DNA of 64,000 nt from Lentzea albida (GTDB lineage Bacteria; Actinomycetota; Actinomycetes; Mycobacteriales; Pseudonocardiaceae): the NCBI RefSeq assembly GCF_900111005.1, contig NZ_FOFV01000011.1, positions 1-64,000 of the forward strand, given 5' to 3'. The stretch's first letter is position 1. Each line of letters begins with the position of its first letter. Made by a program: the position numbers and the translations under genes. Positions 34,128 to 44,265 of the stretch are shown one piece after another. The notes under the pieces were generated by a model, which saw only the letters and a program-made list of their open reading frames with translations, ran no database searches and was not told the origin of the DNA.

Positions 34128-35293
34128 GGTCGCACGACCTTCCGGAAGAGCAGGAGTGCGAGCCCGCCCGTCAGGGCCGCGAAGAACGACAGGACGGCGA
34201 CCGGGGGCAGCACCGCCGCGACGTCACCACCGGCGAGGTCGGCGAGTCCCCGCAGGAACCAGCGGTGAGGTGAGACGAGGCTGATCGCGTCCAGCACCCC
34301 GCCCGCCTGCGACACCGGGAAGAACGCTCCTCCCAGCGCCCCGAGGACGATCGCCGTGATGGCCTGCCAGCCGCCCGCCTGCTCCGAGGTCCTCGCGATC
34401 GCCGCGACCACGGCCATCGCGCCGGTCGCGGCGAGCACACCCGCCACCACCAGCAGCGCGACACCGGCCGGGTGGCCCCACCGCGCACCCATCAGCACCG
34501 AACTGGCCACGACCAGCAACGCCGTGCTCACCAGCCCGACGACCACACCGGTCAGCAGCTTGCCGGCCAGGATCGACGTCCGCCGCACGGGCGCCGCGAG
34601 CAGGCGGGCCAGCGTGCCGTCGCGGCGTTCGTCCAGCAGGCCCGTGACGCCCGGTTGCACGGCGAAGAACAGGAAGAAGACGGCCATGCCCGCCGCGTAC
34701 TGCGTCTTCGCGTCGAGCTGACGGCGTCCGGTCGTGTCCTCCACGACGGCCGCCTGCGGCAACGCGGCCGCCGCCGCCGACGCGAGTTCCGCGGGGGGCG
34801 TCGGCACGCCCGAACGGACGGTCGCGGCCACCGCCGTGCGGATCGCGAGGAGCCGGTCCGCGTAAGCCTGCGCGAGCGATCGGGCGATGTCGGTGCCGGT
34901 CGGCGCGTCGACGTTGCCGACGACCTCGATCCGTGCGGCGCCACCGGTCCGGACGGCCTCGGTCAGCCCCTCGGGCAGCAGGAACGCCGCGGTGGCCGTT
35001 CCGTCGCCGACCAGCGTCCTGGCCTCCTGCTCCGACGCCGCGGTGCGCAACCGGATCGCGCCCGAGGCCGCTGCCCGTTCCAGGACCTCTCCGGTGAAGG
35101 TCGTCGCGACGACTCCTCCGTCCGAGTCGGCGACGGCGAAGGTGAACATCGGGCTGTCCCCGCTGATGTCGCCGAGGATGAGCGTGAAGATCCCGGCGAG
35201 ACCGAGCGGGAGCACGATCGCGAGCACGTGGAGGGTGCGGTCGCGGGCCCGCTCGCGCAGGTCGCGCGCGGCGATCAGCAGTGCGTGGCGCAT
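34124..35293 (-). CDS. ABC-2 type exporter permease
   Basis: A 389-residue permease with the same layout as its downstream partner: a first helix near residues 25-42 (VLAIVLPLGLAGIFTLILG), a large extracytoplasmic domain and a helix bundle after residue 195. It starts four bases after the ATPase gene ends and is coupled by GTGA overlap to the second permease. Confidence 0.83.
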   Translation of the reverse strand: MRHALLIAARDLRERARDRTLHVLAIVLPLGLAGIFTLILGDISGDSPMFTFAVADSDGGVVATTFTGEVLERAAASGAIRLRTAASEQEARTLVGDGTATAAFLLPEGLTEAVRTGGAARIEVVGNVDAPTGTDIARSLAQAYADRLLAIRTAVAATVRSGVPTPPAELASAAAAALPQAAVVEDTTGRRQLDAKTQYAAGMAVFFLFFAVQPGVTGLLDERRDGTLARLLAAPVRRTSILAGKLLTGVVVGLVSTALLVVASSVLMGARWGHPAGVALLVVAGVLAATGAMAVVAAIARTSEQAGGWQAITAIVLGALGGAFFPVSQAGGVLDAISLVSPHRWFLRGLADLAGGDVAAVLPPVAVLSFFAALTGGLALLLFRKVVRP

Positions 35294-35297
35294 GGAC

Positions 35298-36221
35298 TCA
35301 CTCCCGCAGCGCTTTGCCGGTGAGGTGCAGGAAAACGGTCTCCAGGTCGGGTTCGGTCACCTCGACCGACCGCACGACGTTGCCGGCGGCGGAGATCGCC
35401 GACAGCACGGCCGGCAGGCACTCGCTCGCATCGCCGACCACGAGTTCCAGACCTGTCCCGTGCGCCGCGACCGCCTGGACGTCGCGCATCGCGCCGAGAG
35501 CGGACGTGGCGTGCGCCAGGTCGCCGTCCAGCCGCAACGAGATCCTGTCGCGTTCGCCCAGCCGCTCCACGAGCTCGCGGCGGGCGCCTTCGGCGACGAG
35601 GCGGCCGGAGTCGATGATGCCGACGCGGTCGCACAACCTCTCGGCTTCCTCCATGTAGTGCGTGGTGTAGAGGATCGCCACGCCCTGGGCGGCGAGGGCG
35701 CGCACGTTCTCGATGATCTGGTTGCGGCTCTGCGGATCGACCCCGGCGGTGGGCTCGTCCAGCACGAGCAACCGGGGTTCGTGCAGAAGGCCGATCGCCA
35801 CGTTGAGGCGTCGCTTCATCCCGCCGGAGTACTCGCGGGCGAGGTCGTCGGCGCGTTCGGCGAGCCCGACCACGTCGAGGACGTGGTCCACCCGCTTCCG
35901 CCCGGCGCCGTAGAGGCTCGCGAAGAAGCGGAGGTTCTCCCGGCCGGTCAGGTCGGGGTACAGCGCGAGCTCCTGTGGCACGTACCCGACGAGCCGCTTC
36001 GCGGCGGTGGCGCGGGTCGACATGGCGATCCCCTCCACGACGACCTCGCCCGCGTCGCGTTCCAGCACACCGGTGACCATCGAGATCGTGGTCGTCTTGC
36101 CGGCGCCGTTGGGACCGAGCAGGCCGTAGGTCTCACCTTCCGCGATCGTGAACGACACGTCGTCCACGGCCGGCACGTCACCGAACCGGCGTTTCAGGCC
36201 GGAGCATGAGAGGACCGCCAT
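35298..36221 (-). CDS. ABC transporter ATP-binding protein (DrrA-like)
   Basis: A 307-residue ATPase of the DrrA/CcmA export class. Walker A is GPNGAGKTT near residue 40, the signature YSGGMKRRL near 135, and Walker [14 protein letters not shown] near 155. The C-terminal DUF4162-like extension ends LTGKALRE. Its first 44 bases overlap the 3' end of the universal stress protein gene, so the exporter is probably expressed from the USP promoter with its DosR-like box. Confidence 0.9.
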   Translation of the reverse strand: MAVLSCSGLKRRFGDVPAVDDVSFTIAEGETYGLLGPNGAGKTTTISMVTGVLERDAGEVVVEGIAMSTRATAAKRLVGYVPQELALYPDLTGRENLRFFASLYGAGRKRVDHVLDVVGLAERADDLAREYSGGMKRRLNVAIGLLHEPRLLVLDEPTAGVDPQSRNQIIENVRALAAQGVAILYTTHYMEEAERLCDRVGIIDSGRLVAEGARRELVERLGERDRISLRLDGDLAHATSALGAMRDVQAVAAHGTGLELVVGDASECLPAVLSAISAAGNVVRSVEVTEPDLETVFLHLTGKALRE

Positions 36222-36630
36222 GGTGTGCTCCTTCCAGCGGCACGACGACCACGGGACACCGGGCGTGGCGCAGGCAGAAACTCGTGACCGAGCTCATCAC
36301 CAGCACGCCCGCCCGGTGGTAGCCGTGATCGCCGACGACCAGGAGGTCCGCGTCCGCCGAACGCTCGACGAGCACCGGTCCCGCCTGGCCGTGCGGCACC
36401 TCCTGGTCGACGTGCACACCGCTCGCGGAGTCACCGAGGGCCTCGATCGCCGCCGCGAGCTCGTGGCGGTGCGCGTCGCCGAACGGACTGGCGGAACTGC
36501 TCAGCTGACACACGGACACCGCCAGCACGGACGCGCCGGTCCGCCTGGCCTCCTCGACCGCCCAGGCCAGTGCGTTCCTGGCGGAAGGCGATCCGTCGAC
36601 GCCGACGACGATGCGGGACGGGGAGTTCAT
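36178..36630 (-). CDS. Universal stress protein, single domain
   Basis: A 150-residue UspA-fold protein. It begins RIVVGVDGSPSARNALAWAV and has the loop VVGDHGYHRAGVLVMSSVTS, where the usual GST is replaced by MSS, so ATP binding may be altered. ATG 36630 is preceded by GAGGAG. The gene overlaps the ABC ATPase gene by 44 bases and heads that operon. Confidence 0.86.
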   Translation of the reverse strand: MNSPSRIVVGVDGSPSARNALAWAVEEARRTGASVLAVSVCQLSSSASPFGDAHRHELAAAIEALGDSASGVHVDQEVPHGQAGPVLVERSADADLLVVGDHGYHRAGVLVMSSVTSFCLRHARCPVVVVPLEGAHHGGPLMLRPETPVR

Positions 36631-36689
36631 GAGCAGCTCCTCTGGTGGGTGTGTCACCCAGCGTGCCCGGTTCAGCGGGTCGTGCCGCA

Positions 36690-36703
36690 GGGTCTTTCGT
36701 CCC
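36690..36703. promoter_or_regulatory. DosR-like box upstream of USP-ABC operon
   Basis: GGGTCTTTCGTCCC, within CAGGGTCTTTCGTCCCTG (36688-36705). It matches nine of ten core positions and lies 59 bases before ATG 36630. Confidence 0.65.
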
Positions 36704-36731
36704 TGGCACGGGTGAGGAAAGCACCGTCCAC

Positions 36732-37055
36732 TCAGGACGCCGAACCGGCGGAGGCCTTCTTCCGCCGGTTCGAGACGTGCCGGTGCGAGCCGAAGACCGT
36801 GTGCACCAGCCCGATCCCGACGACGAAGCCGAAGTCGTACCAGTTGCCGTTGTTGCGGACCTCGTAGATGCTCACGTCGTCGGTGAAGAGCGAGATGAAG
36901 AACGTGACGGGGTAGATGAAACCCTGCCACACGCCCTTCCAGAACCCGGCGAGCTGCACACCGTCCACAGCGGACGCGGTGTTCGGACCGGCCGCGCACG
37001 CCGTGACCACCAGCAGCACGGTGGCGAGGAGAAGCCACAGCCGCGTGCTCCTCAT
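36732..37055 (-). CDS. Small predicted lipoprotein
   Basis: A 107-residue protein with a hydrophobic signal ([18 protein letters not shown]) whose VTAC is a lipobox (Cys near residue 20). The mature part includes a second hydrophobic stretch ([12 protein letters not shown]), a [19 protein letters not shown] region and a basic tail. Its ATG overlaps the stop of the GerW-like gene (ATGA). The sequence resembles small actinobacterial proteins found beside GerW homologues. Function unknown. Confidence 0.65.
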   Translation of the reverse strand: MRSTRLWLLLATVLLVVTACAAGPNTASAVDGVQLAGFWKGVWQGFIYPVTFFISLFTDDVSIYEVRNNGNWYDFGFVVGIGLVHTVFGSHRHVSNRRKKASAGSAS

Positions 37056-37390
37056 TGCGAGGCCTTCGCCCTGATGATGCGCAGCGCCACGAAGAGGGCG
37101 GCGATGGCGACCGCGCCGGCCGTGGCGACCAGCCGGTTCAGGTCGACCGCCGGGACCCAGCGGACCTGGCCGCCGGTGATCACGTAGGCGCCGGTGGGTT
37201 TGGCGTTCAGCCCGAAACCGCCGCCCTCGCCCTCCTGACCCTTGTCGTCGCGGCCCGTTCCCCCGCCGGAGCCACCGGCGATGGTGGCGGCCGCGATCAC
37301 AGTGATCCCGTCCTTCTCGTAGGGCTCGGCGTAGACGCGCTTCGCCTCGAGCGAGTCCTTCGTCCTCGTCATGAGTTCGTCGAGCTTCAT
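37052..37390 (-). CDS. GerW/YtfJ-like protein
   Basis: A 112-residue protein of the GerW (YtfJ) family. It has an N-terminal amphipathic segment ([20 protein letters not shown]), the glycine-rich core [20 protein letters not shown], a [12 protein letters not shown] strand and a C-terminal membrane helix. In Bacillus GerW is needed for spore germination; here, with no endospores, a stress or envelope role is more likely (inference). ATG 37390 is preceded at five bases by GGGAG and preferred to GTG 37396. Confidence 0.75.
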   Translation of the reverse strand: MKLDELMTRTKDSLEAKRVYAEPYEKDGITVIAAATIAGGSGGGTGRDDKGQEGEGGGFGLNAKPTGAYVITGGQVRWVPAVDLNRLVATAGAVAIAALFVALRIIRAKASQ

Positions 37391-37451
37391 CACCACTCCC
37401 TGAGGTCGTGTTCCTCCCGCCAGCCTCGAACCGGACCGCGGTGGCGGGACA

Positions 37452-37465
37452 GGGCCTCAGGTCCT
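37452..37465. promoter_or_regulatory. DosR-like box between GerW-like operon and ABC exporter
   Basis: GGGCCTCAGGTCCT fits GGGNC-N4-GNCCC at nine positions. It ends 61 bases before the GerW-like start (37390) and 81 bases before the divergent ABC ATPase start (37547). Confidence 0.55.
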
Positions 37466-37546
37466 CGTCCGGCAGGGACAAGGCCCGGTCCACGCCGATG
37501 CCCGAAGGCACTCCGGGGAGCGTCGGCGACTCCCTACCGTCGAGTC

Positions 37547-38434
37547 ATGACAGCAGTGATCTCCGTGTCCGGCCTGCGCAAGGCGTTCGGCCGGACGACC
37601 GCACTCGACGGTCTCGACCTGACCGTCCGCGCCGGCGAGGTGCACGGGTTCCTCGGTCCCAACGGCGCGGGCAAGACCACGACGCTGCGCATCCTCCTGG
37701 GGCTGCTGCACGCCGATTCCGGGGAGGTCACCGTGCTGGACGGTGATCCCTGGAAGGACCTGGCCACGTTGCACCGCCGCATGGCGTACGTGCCCGGTGA
37801 CATCACGCTCTGGCCGAACCTCACCGGAGGCGAGGTGATCGACCTGATCGGCCGGTTGCGCGGTGGCCTCGATCTGAGGCGCCGTGCCGAACTGCTCGAC
37901 CGCTTCGAGCTGGACCCCACGAAGAAGGGCAGGGCCTACTCGTCGGGCAACCGGCAGAAGGTCGCACTGGTGGCGGCACTCGCCTCCCACGCCGACCTGC
38001 TCGTCCTCGACGAACCGACCGCGGGCCTCGACCCGTTGATGCAGGCGGTGTTCGAGGACTGCGTCCGCGAGGAGAAGGGGGAGGGCCGGACCGTGCTGCT
38101 CAGCAGCCACGTGCTCGCCGAGGTCGAGAAGGTGTGCGACCGGGTGAGCATCATCCGGCAGGGCAGGACGGTCGAGGCCGGGACCCTGGACGAACTGCGG
38201 CACCTCACCCGCACCTCGATCACCGCGGACCTCACTCGGTCGCCCGACGGCCTCGCGTCCCTGCCCGGGGTGCACGAGTTCCGCGCCGAAGGCACCCGGC
38301 TGCACTGCCACGTGGACACGGACCACCTCGACGAGGTCCTGCGCGCCCTGACCTCCCTGGGGGTGCGCAACCTCGTCTGCCGGCCGCCCACGCTGGAGGA
38401 GCTGTTCCTGCGGCACTACGAGGTGACGGCGTGA
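37547..38434 (+). CDS. ABC transporter ATP-binding protein
   Basis: A 295-residue export-type ATPase. Walker A is [11 protein letters not shown] near residue 40, the signature YSSGNRQKV (an altered LSGGQ) near 135, and Walker [14 protein letters not shown] near 155, then H-loop [11 protein letters not shown]. The C-terminal 70 residues resemble the extension of polyketide-antibiotic exporters. ATG 37547 begins the conserved fold; its stop overlaps the permease GTG (GTGA). Confidence 0.9.
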   Translation: MTAVISVSGLRKAFGRTTALDGLDLTVRAGEVHGFLGPNGAGKTTTLRILLGLLHADSGEVTVLDGDPWKDLATLHRRMAYVPGDITLWPNLTGGEVIDLIGRLRGGLDLRRRAELLDRFELDPTKKGRAYSSGNRQKVALVAALASHADLLVLDEPTAGLDPLMQAVFEDCVREEKGEGRTVLLSSHVLAEVEKVCDRVSIIRQGRTVEAGTLDELRHLTRTSITADLTRSPDGLASLPGVHEFRAEGTRLHCHVDTDHLDEVLRALTSLGVRNLVCRPPTLEELFLRHYEVTA

Positions 38435-40011
38435 ACGGCACCGGCGAGCTGATCCGGCTGGCACTGCGCAGGGATCGCGTGCTGTTGCCCGCGTGGCTGA
38501 GCGTCTTCGTGCTGCTCGCCGTGGGCTCTGCCGCAGCCACCGAGGGCATGTTCCCCACCGCGGACTCCGTCGTCGCGGCGGCGACGACCATGAACGGGAC
38601 GCCGGCGCTCGTCGCGGTGTACGGGAGGATCTACGACCCGACGTCGATCGGCGCGCTCGCGATGCTGAAGGCGCTGGCGACCGGTGCGATGTTCCTGGCG
38701 GTGTTCTCGATCGTCGTCGTCGTGCGCCACACGCGTTCGGACGAGGAGACCGGTCGCCGCGAGCTCCTGGGAGCGGGCGCGGTCGGCAGGCACGCCCCGC
38801 TCGCGGCCGCGATGGCGGTGGCCGCCGGCGCCAACGTCCTGCTCGGCCTGGTGACCGCGGCGGGTCTGGTCGGCGCGGGTCTGCCCGTGGCCGGGTCGCT
38901 CGTCTTCGGACTGGCGTGGGCGAGCGTGGGTCTCGCCTTCACCGCGATCGCCGGGATCACCGCGCAGGTGGCGACGACGTCTCGCGGCGCCGTCGGTCTC
39001 GCCGTCGCGACGCTCGGCGTCGTGTTCCTGTTCCGGGCGATCGGGGACACCGCCGACGTGGCGGGACCGCGCTGGTTGTCGTGGCTGTCCCCACTCGGCT
39101 GGGGGCAGCAGTTCCGCCCGTACGCGGGCAACCGGTGGTGGGTGCTGCTGATCACCGCCGGCTTCGCGGTGATCGCCGCCGGCGTCGCGCACCTGGTGGT
39201 GGCCAGGCGTGATCTGGGCGCGGGCGTGCTGCCCGACCGCCCCGGCCCCGCGACCGGAACACTGAACGGTGTCTTCGGGCTGGCGTGGAGGTTGCACCGC
39301 GGCGCGCTGCTGGCGTGGACCGCCGGATTCGTGGCCTACGGCGTTCTGGTCGGCAGCGTCGCGGGCACCATCGGGGACGCGCTCAGCAGCCCGCAGACCG
39401 CGGAGCTGTTCAGGAGACTCGGAGGCGAGAACGCGCTGACCGACGCGGTGTTCGCGGCCATGTTCGGCTTCCTCGGGGTGATCGCCGCCGCGTACGGGCT
39501 CCAGACGGCGATGCGCCTGCACGGCGAGGAGGTGGAGCTGCGGGCCGAGTCCCTGCTCGCCACGCCGGTCGGCAGGGTGCGCTGGGCGTCGAGCCACGTC
39601 GTCGTCGCGCTGGCGGGAGTCGTGGTGCTGCTCGTCAGCGCGGGTCTGGCGGCCGGAACGGTGCACGCCGCGCGGACCGGGGACCTGTCCGCCGTGGGAG
39701 AGGTGCTCGCGGGTGCGCTCGTGCAGATCCCGGCCGCCTGGGTGCTCGTCGGCATCGTCGTCGCCGCGTACGGTCTCGCGCCCCGCCTCGTCGTGGCCGG
39801 CTGGTCCGCGCTCGCGGTGTTCCTGGTGCTGGGCGAGCTCGGTCCGCTGTTCGGCTTCGACCAGTGGCTGATGGACCTGTCGCCCTGGGCACACCTGCCG
39901 AAGGTGCCCGGATCCGCGATCACCACGACGCCGTTGCTGTGGCTGCTGGCCGTCGTCGTCGCGGGACTCGCGGCGGGGTTCGCCGGGCTGCGGCGACGTG
40001 ACATCGCCTAA
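38431..40011 (+). CDS. ABC exporter permease, large (antibiotic-exporter type)
   Basis: A 526-residue membrane protein with about twelve helices in two similar halves, the pattern of actinobacterial 'exporter of polyketide antibiotics' permeases. Features include [18 protein letters not shown] in the first half and [18 protein letters not shown] in the second, the two matching coupling segments. GTG 38431 overlaps the ATPase stop. The gene ends convergently with acetate kinase, sharing bases 40008-40011. Cargo unknown. Confidence 0.85.
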   Translation: MNGTGELIRLALRRDRVLLPAWLSVFVLLAVGSAAATEGMFPTADSVVAAATTMNGTPALVAVYGRIYDPTSIGALAMLKALATGAMFLAVFSIVVVVRHTRSDEETGRRELLGAGAVGRHAPLAAAMAVAAGANVLLGLVTAAGLVGAGLPVAGSLVFGLAWASVGLAFTAIAGITAQVATTSRGAVGLAVATLGVVFLFRAIGDTADVAGPRWLSWLSPLGWGQQFRPYAGNRWWVLLITAGFAVIAAGVAHLVVARRDLGAGVLPDRPGPATGTLNGVFGLAWRLHRGALLAWTAGFVAYGVLVGSVAGTIGDALSSPQTAELFRRLGGENALTDAVFAAMFGFLGVIAAAYGLQTAMRLHGEEVELRAESLLATPVGRVRWASSHVVVALAGVVVLLVSAGLAAGTVHAARTGDLSAVGEVLAGALVQIPAAWVLVGIVVAAYGLAPRLVVAGWSALAVFLVLGELGPLFGFDQWLMDLSPWAHLPKVPGSAITTTPLLWLLAVVVAGLAAGFAGLRRRDIA

Positions 40012-41033
40012 CCGGCCAGCGCGGCGCGGGTCTGACTCGCGATCTCGAGGTCCTCGCGGGCTCTCACCACGTGCACGTGCTCGATGCCGAGGAACGACAG
40101 GCCGTTCACGACGTCGTCGCGCAACACGGCGTCGTGCTCGCCGACGCCGCCGGTGAACACCAACACGTCGATCCCGCCCAGCGACGTGGTCATGGCGCTG
40201 ATCGCCTGGCGGAGGCGGTGCGCGTACACCTCCAGCGCCAGGACCGCGTCCTGGTCGCCGCCGTCGGCGGCCCGGCGCACGTCGCGCATGTCACCGGTAC
40301 CGGCCAGACCCGCGAGGCCGGACCGGTGTTCGAGGCCGTCCTCGAGCTCGTCGAGCGACACCCCGGCCCTGAGCAGCCACACCAGCAGGCCGGGGTCGAC
40401 GTCGCCGCTCCTGGTCGCCATCACCAGTCCCGCCAGCGGGGTGAAGCCCATGGTGGTGTCGACCGAGCGGCCTCCGCGCACGGCCGCGAGCGAGGCGCCG
40501 GCGCCCAGGTGGCAGCTGACCACCCGCGCGTCCGCCATCCCGGCCAGCTCCGCGGCCTTGCGGGACGCGTACGCGTGGGACAGCCCGTGGAAGCCGTACC
40601 GCCTCAGGCCCCACTCCCGCCGCCACTGCGCGGGAAGGGCGTAGGTGGCGGCGAACGCGGGCATGGTCGCGTGGAAGGCCGTGTCGAAGCACGCGACCTG
40701 GGGAACGCGGGGGAGCACCGCGGTGACGGCGTCGATCCCGGCGAGTGCCCGTGGCTGGTGCAGCGGTGCCAGGCCGGTCAGCTGTTCCAGAGCGGCTCGA
40801 ACACCCGCATCGATGCGTTGCGCTCCGGTGAAGCCGGGACCGCCGTGCACGACGCGGTGGCCGACGGCCCGGATCCCGGGGGCTCGGGTGAGGAACCGCT
40901 CGAGAGGGTCGGTCTCGCCGTGCCACCGCTCGGCGTGGTGCTCGGCGAGGACGCTGTCGTCCTCGCCGAGCACGGTGAGCTTCAGGCTGGAGGAGCCCGC
41001 GTTCACGACGAGCACGTGTCCGGAGCTGCTCAC
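40008..41033 (-). CDS. ackA: Acetate kinase, short form
   Basis: It makes ATP and acetate from acetyl phosphate. Motifs seen are [13 protein letters not shown] (N-terminal phosphate loop), [31 protein letters not shown] and [10 protein letters not shown]. At 341 residues it lacks about 50 residues compared with typical enzymes (about 400), mainly in the first 80. Active-site regions are kept. GTG 41033 overlaps the phosphoketolase stop (GTGA), so the two steps from sugar phosphate to acetate are co-translated. Confidence 0.92.
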   Translation of the reverse strand: MSSSGHVLVVNAGSSSLKLTVLGEDDSVLAEHHAERWHGETDPLERFLTRAPGIRAVGHRVVHGGPGFTGAQRIDAGVRAALEQLTGLAPLHQPRALAGIDAVTAVLPRVPQVACFDTAFHATMPAFAATYALPAQWRREWGLRRYGFHGLSHAYASRKAAELAGMADARVVSCHLGAGASLAAVRGGRSVDTTMGFTPLAGLVMATRSGDVDPGLLVWLLRAGVSLDELEDGLEHRSGLAGLAGTGDMRDVRRAADGGDQDAVLALEVYAHRLRQAISAMTTSLGGIDVLVFTGGVGEHDAVLRDDVVNGLSFLGIEHVHVVRAREDLEIASQTRAALAG

Positions 41034-43348
41034 TGCCAGGTCCAGTCGCGGACCTCGGGCAGGTCCTCGCCGTGCTCGCGGATCCAGGCGTGGTGCCGCG
41101 TCCGCTGGTCCTGCATGAGCTGGCGCAGCCGGGCGGCCTTCGGGCCGAGCCCGGGGACCCGGTCGATGACGTCGATGACGAGCCGGTAGCGGTCCATGTC
41201 GTTGAGCACGAGCATGTCGAACGGCGTCGTCGTGGTGCCTTCCTCCTTGTAGCCGCGGACGTGGATGTTGTGGTGGTTGGTGCGGCGGTAGGTCAGGCGG
41301 TGGATGAGCCACGGGTAGCCGTGGTACGCGAAGATCACCGGGCGGTCCGCGGTGAACAGGGCGTCGAACTCGCGGTCGGGCATGCCGTGCGGGTGCTCGG
41401 TGTCGGGCTGCAGGCGCATCAGGTCCACCACGTTCACCACGCGCACCCGCAGCGAGGGCAGGTGTTCGCGCAACAGCTTCACGGCCGCCATCACCTCGAC
41501 GGTCGGGGCGTCGCCCGCGCAGGCCATCACGACGTCCGGCTCGTCCTCGTCGTTGCTCGCCCACTCCCAGATTCCGGCGCCGCGGGTGCAGTGCAGGACG
41601 GCCTCGTCGATGTCGAGCCAGTCCGGCGTCTCGTTCTTGCCGGCCACGACGACGTTGACGTAGTCCTTGCTGCGCAGGCAGTGGTCCGCGACCGAGAGCA
41701 GGGTGTTGGTGTCCGGCGGCAGGTAGACGCGGACCACCTCGGCCTTCTTGTTCATCACGTGGTCGATGAATCCCGGGTCCTGGTGCGAGAAGCCGTTGTG
41801 GTCCTGGCGCCACACGTGCGAGCTCAGCAGGTAGTTGAGCGACGCGATCGGCCTGCGCCAGTCCAGCCTCTTGTGCGTCTTGAGCCACTTCGCGTGCTGG
41901 TTGAACATCGAGTCGACGATGTGGATGAAGGCCTCGTAGCAGTTGAACAGCCCGTGCCTGCCGGTCAGCAGGTAGCCCTCCAGCATGCCCTGGCAGAGGT
42001 GCTCGGACAGCACCTCGACCACCCGGCCGTCGCGGACCAGGTGCTCGTCGACGGGCAACGTCTCGGCCTGCCACTGCTTGCCGGTCACCTCGAAGACCGC
42101 GTCCAGCCGGTTCGAGGCGGTCTCGTCCGGTCCGAAGATCCGGAAGTCGGCCTGGTTCAGCGTGATCACGTCGCGCAGCAGCCTGCCGAGCACCCTGGTC
42201 GGCTCGGAGTGGGTGCTGCCCTGCTTCACGACCTCGACGGCGTGCGCGCGGATGCCCGGCATCTTCAGCTCGCGCAACAACAGGCCGCCGTTGGCGTGCG
42301 GCGTGGCACCCATCCTCCGGTCGCCGCGGGGCACCAGTTCGGACAGCTCGGCGCGTGGCCGGCCGTCGCCGTCGAACAGCTCTCCCGGGAGGTAGCTGCG
42401 CAGCCACGACTCCAGCTGCCGCAGGTGCTCCGGGTTCTCCCGCACGCCGGCGAGAGGGACCTGGTGCGCGCGCCAGGTGTTCTCGATCGGCACGCCGTCC
42501 ACTTCGGACGGTCCGGTCCAGCCCTTGGGGCTGCGCAGCACGATCATCGGCCACCTCGGCCGGTCGGTGCGCTGCTTGACGCGGTGGATCTCGTCGACTA
42601 CCTGGTCCAGCACCTCGGCCATGCGGGCGTGCATGTCGTCCGGGTCGTCGCCCTGGACGTAGAACGGCGCGTAACCGTAGCCGCGCAGCAACGAGTCCAG
42701 CTCGTCGTGGGGGATGCGGGCCAGCAGGCTGGGGTTGGCGATCTTGTAGCCGTTGAGGTGCAGGATCGGCAGCACCGCGCCGTCGCTGATCGGGTCGAGG
42801 AACTTGTTGACGTGCCAGCTGGCGGCGAGCGGCCCGGTCTCCGCCTCGCCGTCGCCCACGACGCACGCCACGATCAGGCCGGGGTTGTCGAACGCGGCGC
42901 CGAACGCATGCGCCAGCGAGTACCCGAGCTCGCCGCCCTCGTGGATCGAGCCGGGCACCTCGGGGGCCACGTGGCTCGGCACCCCGCCGGGGAAGGAGAA
43001 CTGCCGGAACAGCTTCCGCATCCCCTCGCCGTCACGCGGGACGTCCGGGTAGGTCTCGCTGTAGGTGCCCTCCAGCCACGTGTTCGCGAGCAGCGCGGGT
43101 CCGCCGTGCCCGGGACCGGTGAGGAACAGCACGTCGAGGTCGCGTTCGCGGATGATCCGGTTGAGGTGGGCGTAGACGAAGTTCAGGCCGGGCGTGGTGC
43201 CCCAGTGCCCCAGCAGCCGGGGCTTGATGTGTTCGGGTGCCAGCGGTTCGGTCAGCAGCGGGTTGTCCATCAGGTAGATCTGGCCCGCCGACAGGTAGTT
43301 GGCGGCCCGCCAGTACGCGTCGACCAGCGACAGGTCGGCGTGGGACAT
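41030..43348 (-). CDS. xfp: Phosphoketolase (xylulose-5-phosphate/fructose-6-phosphate)
   Basis: A thiamine-diphosphate enzyme that splits sugar phosphates to acetyl phosphate without oxidation. At 772 residues it is near full length. Motifs are [31 protein letters not shown] and the ThDP/metal motif [18 protein letters not shown] 43348 is preceded by GGAG. A perfect DosR-like box lies 58 bases upstream. With AckA it forms an oxygen-independent ATP-yielding bypass. Confidence 0.95.
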   Translation of the reverse strand: MSHADLSLVDAYWRAANYLSAGQIYLMDNPLLTEPLAPEHIKPRLLGHWGTTPGLNFVYAHLNRIIRERDLDVLFLTGPGHGGPALLANTWLEGTYSETYPDVPRDGEGMRKLFRQFSFPGGVPSHVAPEVPGSIHEGGELGYSLAHAFGAAFDNPGLIVACVVGDGEAETGPLAASWHVNKFLDPISDGAVLPILHLNGYKIANPSLLARIPHDELDSLLRGYGYAPFYVQGDDPDDMHARMAEVLDQVVDEIHRVKQRTDRPRWPMIVLRSPKGWTGPSEVDGVPIENTWRAHQVPLAGVRENPEHLRQLESWLRSYLPGELFDGDGRPRAELSELVPRGDRRMGATPHANGGLLLRELKMPGIRAHAVEVVKQGSTHSEPTRVLGRLLRDVITLNQADFRIFGPDETASNRLDAVFEVTGKQWQAETLPVDEHLVRDGRVVEVLSEHLCQGMLEGYLLTGRHGLFNCYEAFIHIVDSMFNQHAKWLKTHKRLDWRRPIASLNYLLSSHVWRQDHNGFSHQDPGFIDHVMNKKAEVVRVYLPPDTNTLLSVADHCLRSKDYVNVVVAGKNETPDWLDIDEAVLHCTRGAGIWEWASNDEDEPDVVMACAGDAPTVEVMAAVKLLREHLPSLRVRVVNVVDLMRLQPDTEHPHGMPDREFDALFTADRPVIFAYHGYPWLIHRLTYRRTNHHNIHVRGYKEEGTTTTPFDMLVLNDMDRYRLVIDVIDRVPGLGPKAARLRQLMQDQRTRHHAWIREHGEDLPEVRDWTWQ

Positions 43349-43406
43349 GACGCACTCCTCAGCTCGGTGTGCCCTCCACGGTGCTGACTGAACGGATCCA
43401 GCGACA

Positions 43407-43420
43407 GGGACCCAGGTCCC
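43407..43420. promoter_or_regulatory. DosR-like box between phosphoketolase and HPF-like genes
   Basis: GGGACCCAGGTCCC matches all ten core positions and is a palindrome apart from its centre. It lies 58 bases before the xfp start and 80 bases before the divergent HPF-like start at 43501. Confidence 0.75.
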
Positions 43421-43500
43421 GGAGCACCCGGCTCCTTCGGACCTGTCGGTGCCGTCCGGCGCGCGCGAGAGTGCGGTCATCACTTCGCATGGAGGTTCAG

Positions 43501-43803
43501 ATGAAGCACGCAGGCGCGGCGGAGATCGGCAACGTCGCGGTCGAGCTGGACGACCGGATCGCGGCGAGGGCCAGGCGGTACGCCCACGACAGGATCGCTC
43601 CTCTGGCCCGGTACGCGCCCGAACCGACCGATTTCGCACACGTGCGCCTCACCGCGGTGGGGCCCCGCACGATCGCCGCCCACGTGAACCTCGACGTCAA
43701 CGGCACGCCGGTGGTCGCGAAGGCGGAGGCCGCCACCTTCGAGGAGGCGCTGGACGCCGTGCGGGACCAGTTGCACGGCCGTCTGCTCAGGATGCACAAC
43801 TGA
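43501..43803 (+). CDS. Ribosome hibernation factor (HPF/RaiA)-like protein
   Basis: A 100-residue protein resembling the N-terminal ribosome-binding domain of HPF/RaiA: a strand-helix start ([20 protein letters not shown]), then strands [10 protein letters not shown] and [19 protein letters not shown], and a final helix ([18 protein letters not shown]). It lacks the C-terminal dimerisation domain of long HPF. ATG 43501 is preceded at five bases by GGAGG. Ribosome stabilisation by DosR-controlled HPF-like proteins is known in mycobacteria; the assignment here is by sequence pattern. Confidence 0.7.
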   Translation: MKHAGAAEIGNVAVELDDRIAARARRYAHDRIAPLARYAPEPTDFAHVRLTAVGPRTIAAHVNLDVNGTPVVAKAEAATFEEALDAVRDQLHGRLLRMHN

Positions 43804-43809
43804 GCGGGT

Positions 43810-44265
43810 TCACGAATCGGGGGTCAGGGGCACCGGGGTGGAGGTGATCTCGTCGCGCACGGCCCTGGCCAGGGGGCCGACGGCGCGTGCCACCGCCGGG
43901 GTCATCCGGGTCCCGAACCCGGTGTCCGCGACCTCGACCGCGTAGACCACGAGGCGTTCCGGCCTGCGGTCGAGCGCCTCGGCGAGGGCCACGGCCTCCG
44001 GCACGCCGAAACCGTGGGAACTGGCGGCGGGGATGGTGTGCGGCAACGCCGTGCGGTACCACCGGCCAGGCGCGGTCGCCTTCGTGCGCACGGCGTCCAC
44101 GACCACGACGAGGGCAGCGTCCTCCCAGACCTCCATCAGCCGGACGGGGTCGCCGTCGCTGATCTCGGCGCGGACACCCGAGGCGGAGAGGAGGCGGGCC
44201 ACGGCGGGGCCGACACCGTCGTCGCGGCGGAACTCGTTGCCGACCCCGACCACCACGTGCTTCAC
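43810..44265 (-). CDS. Hydrogenase maturation protease
   Basis: A 151-residue HycI/HyaD-family endopeptidase that trims the C-terminus of the [NiFe] large subunit after nickel insertion. It has GVGNEFRRDDGVGPAVA at the N-terminus (the Asp serves as nickel-probing ligand), VVVVDAV with the second acidic ligand, and SSHGFGVPEAVALAEAL with the third-ligand His. GTG 44265 overlaps the large-subunit stop (GTGA). Confidence 0.88.
   Translation of the reverse strand: MKHVVVGVGNEFRRDDGVGPAVARLLSASGVRAEISDGDPVRLMEVWEDAALVVVVDAVRTKATAPGRWYRTALPHTIPAASSHGFGVPEAVALAEALDRRPERLVVYAVEVADTGFGTRMTPAVARAVGPLARAVRDEITSTPVPLTPDS

Noticed and set aside
37475-37488. GGGACAAGGCCCGG near the GerW-like promoter
   Set aside because: The right half is out of register for a four-base spacer; the site at 37452 fits better.
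41072-43387. 771-codon plus-strand frame opposite xfp
   Set aside because: Shadow of phosphoketolase with repetitive Val/Gln/His composition.
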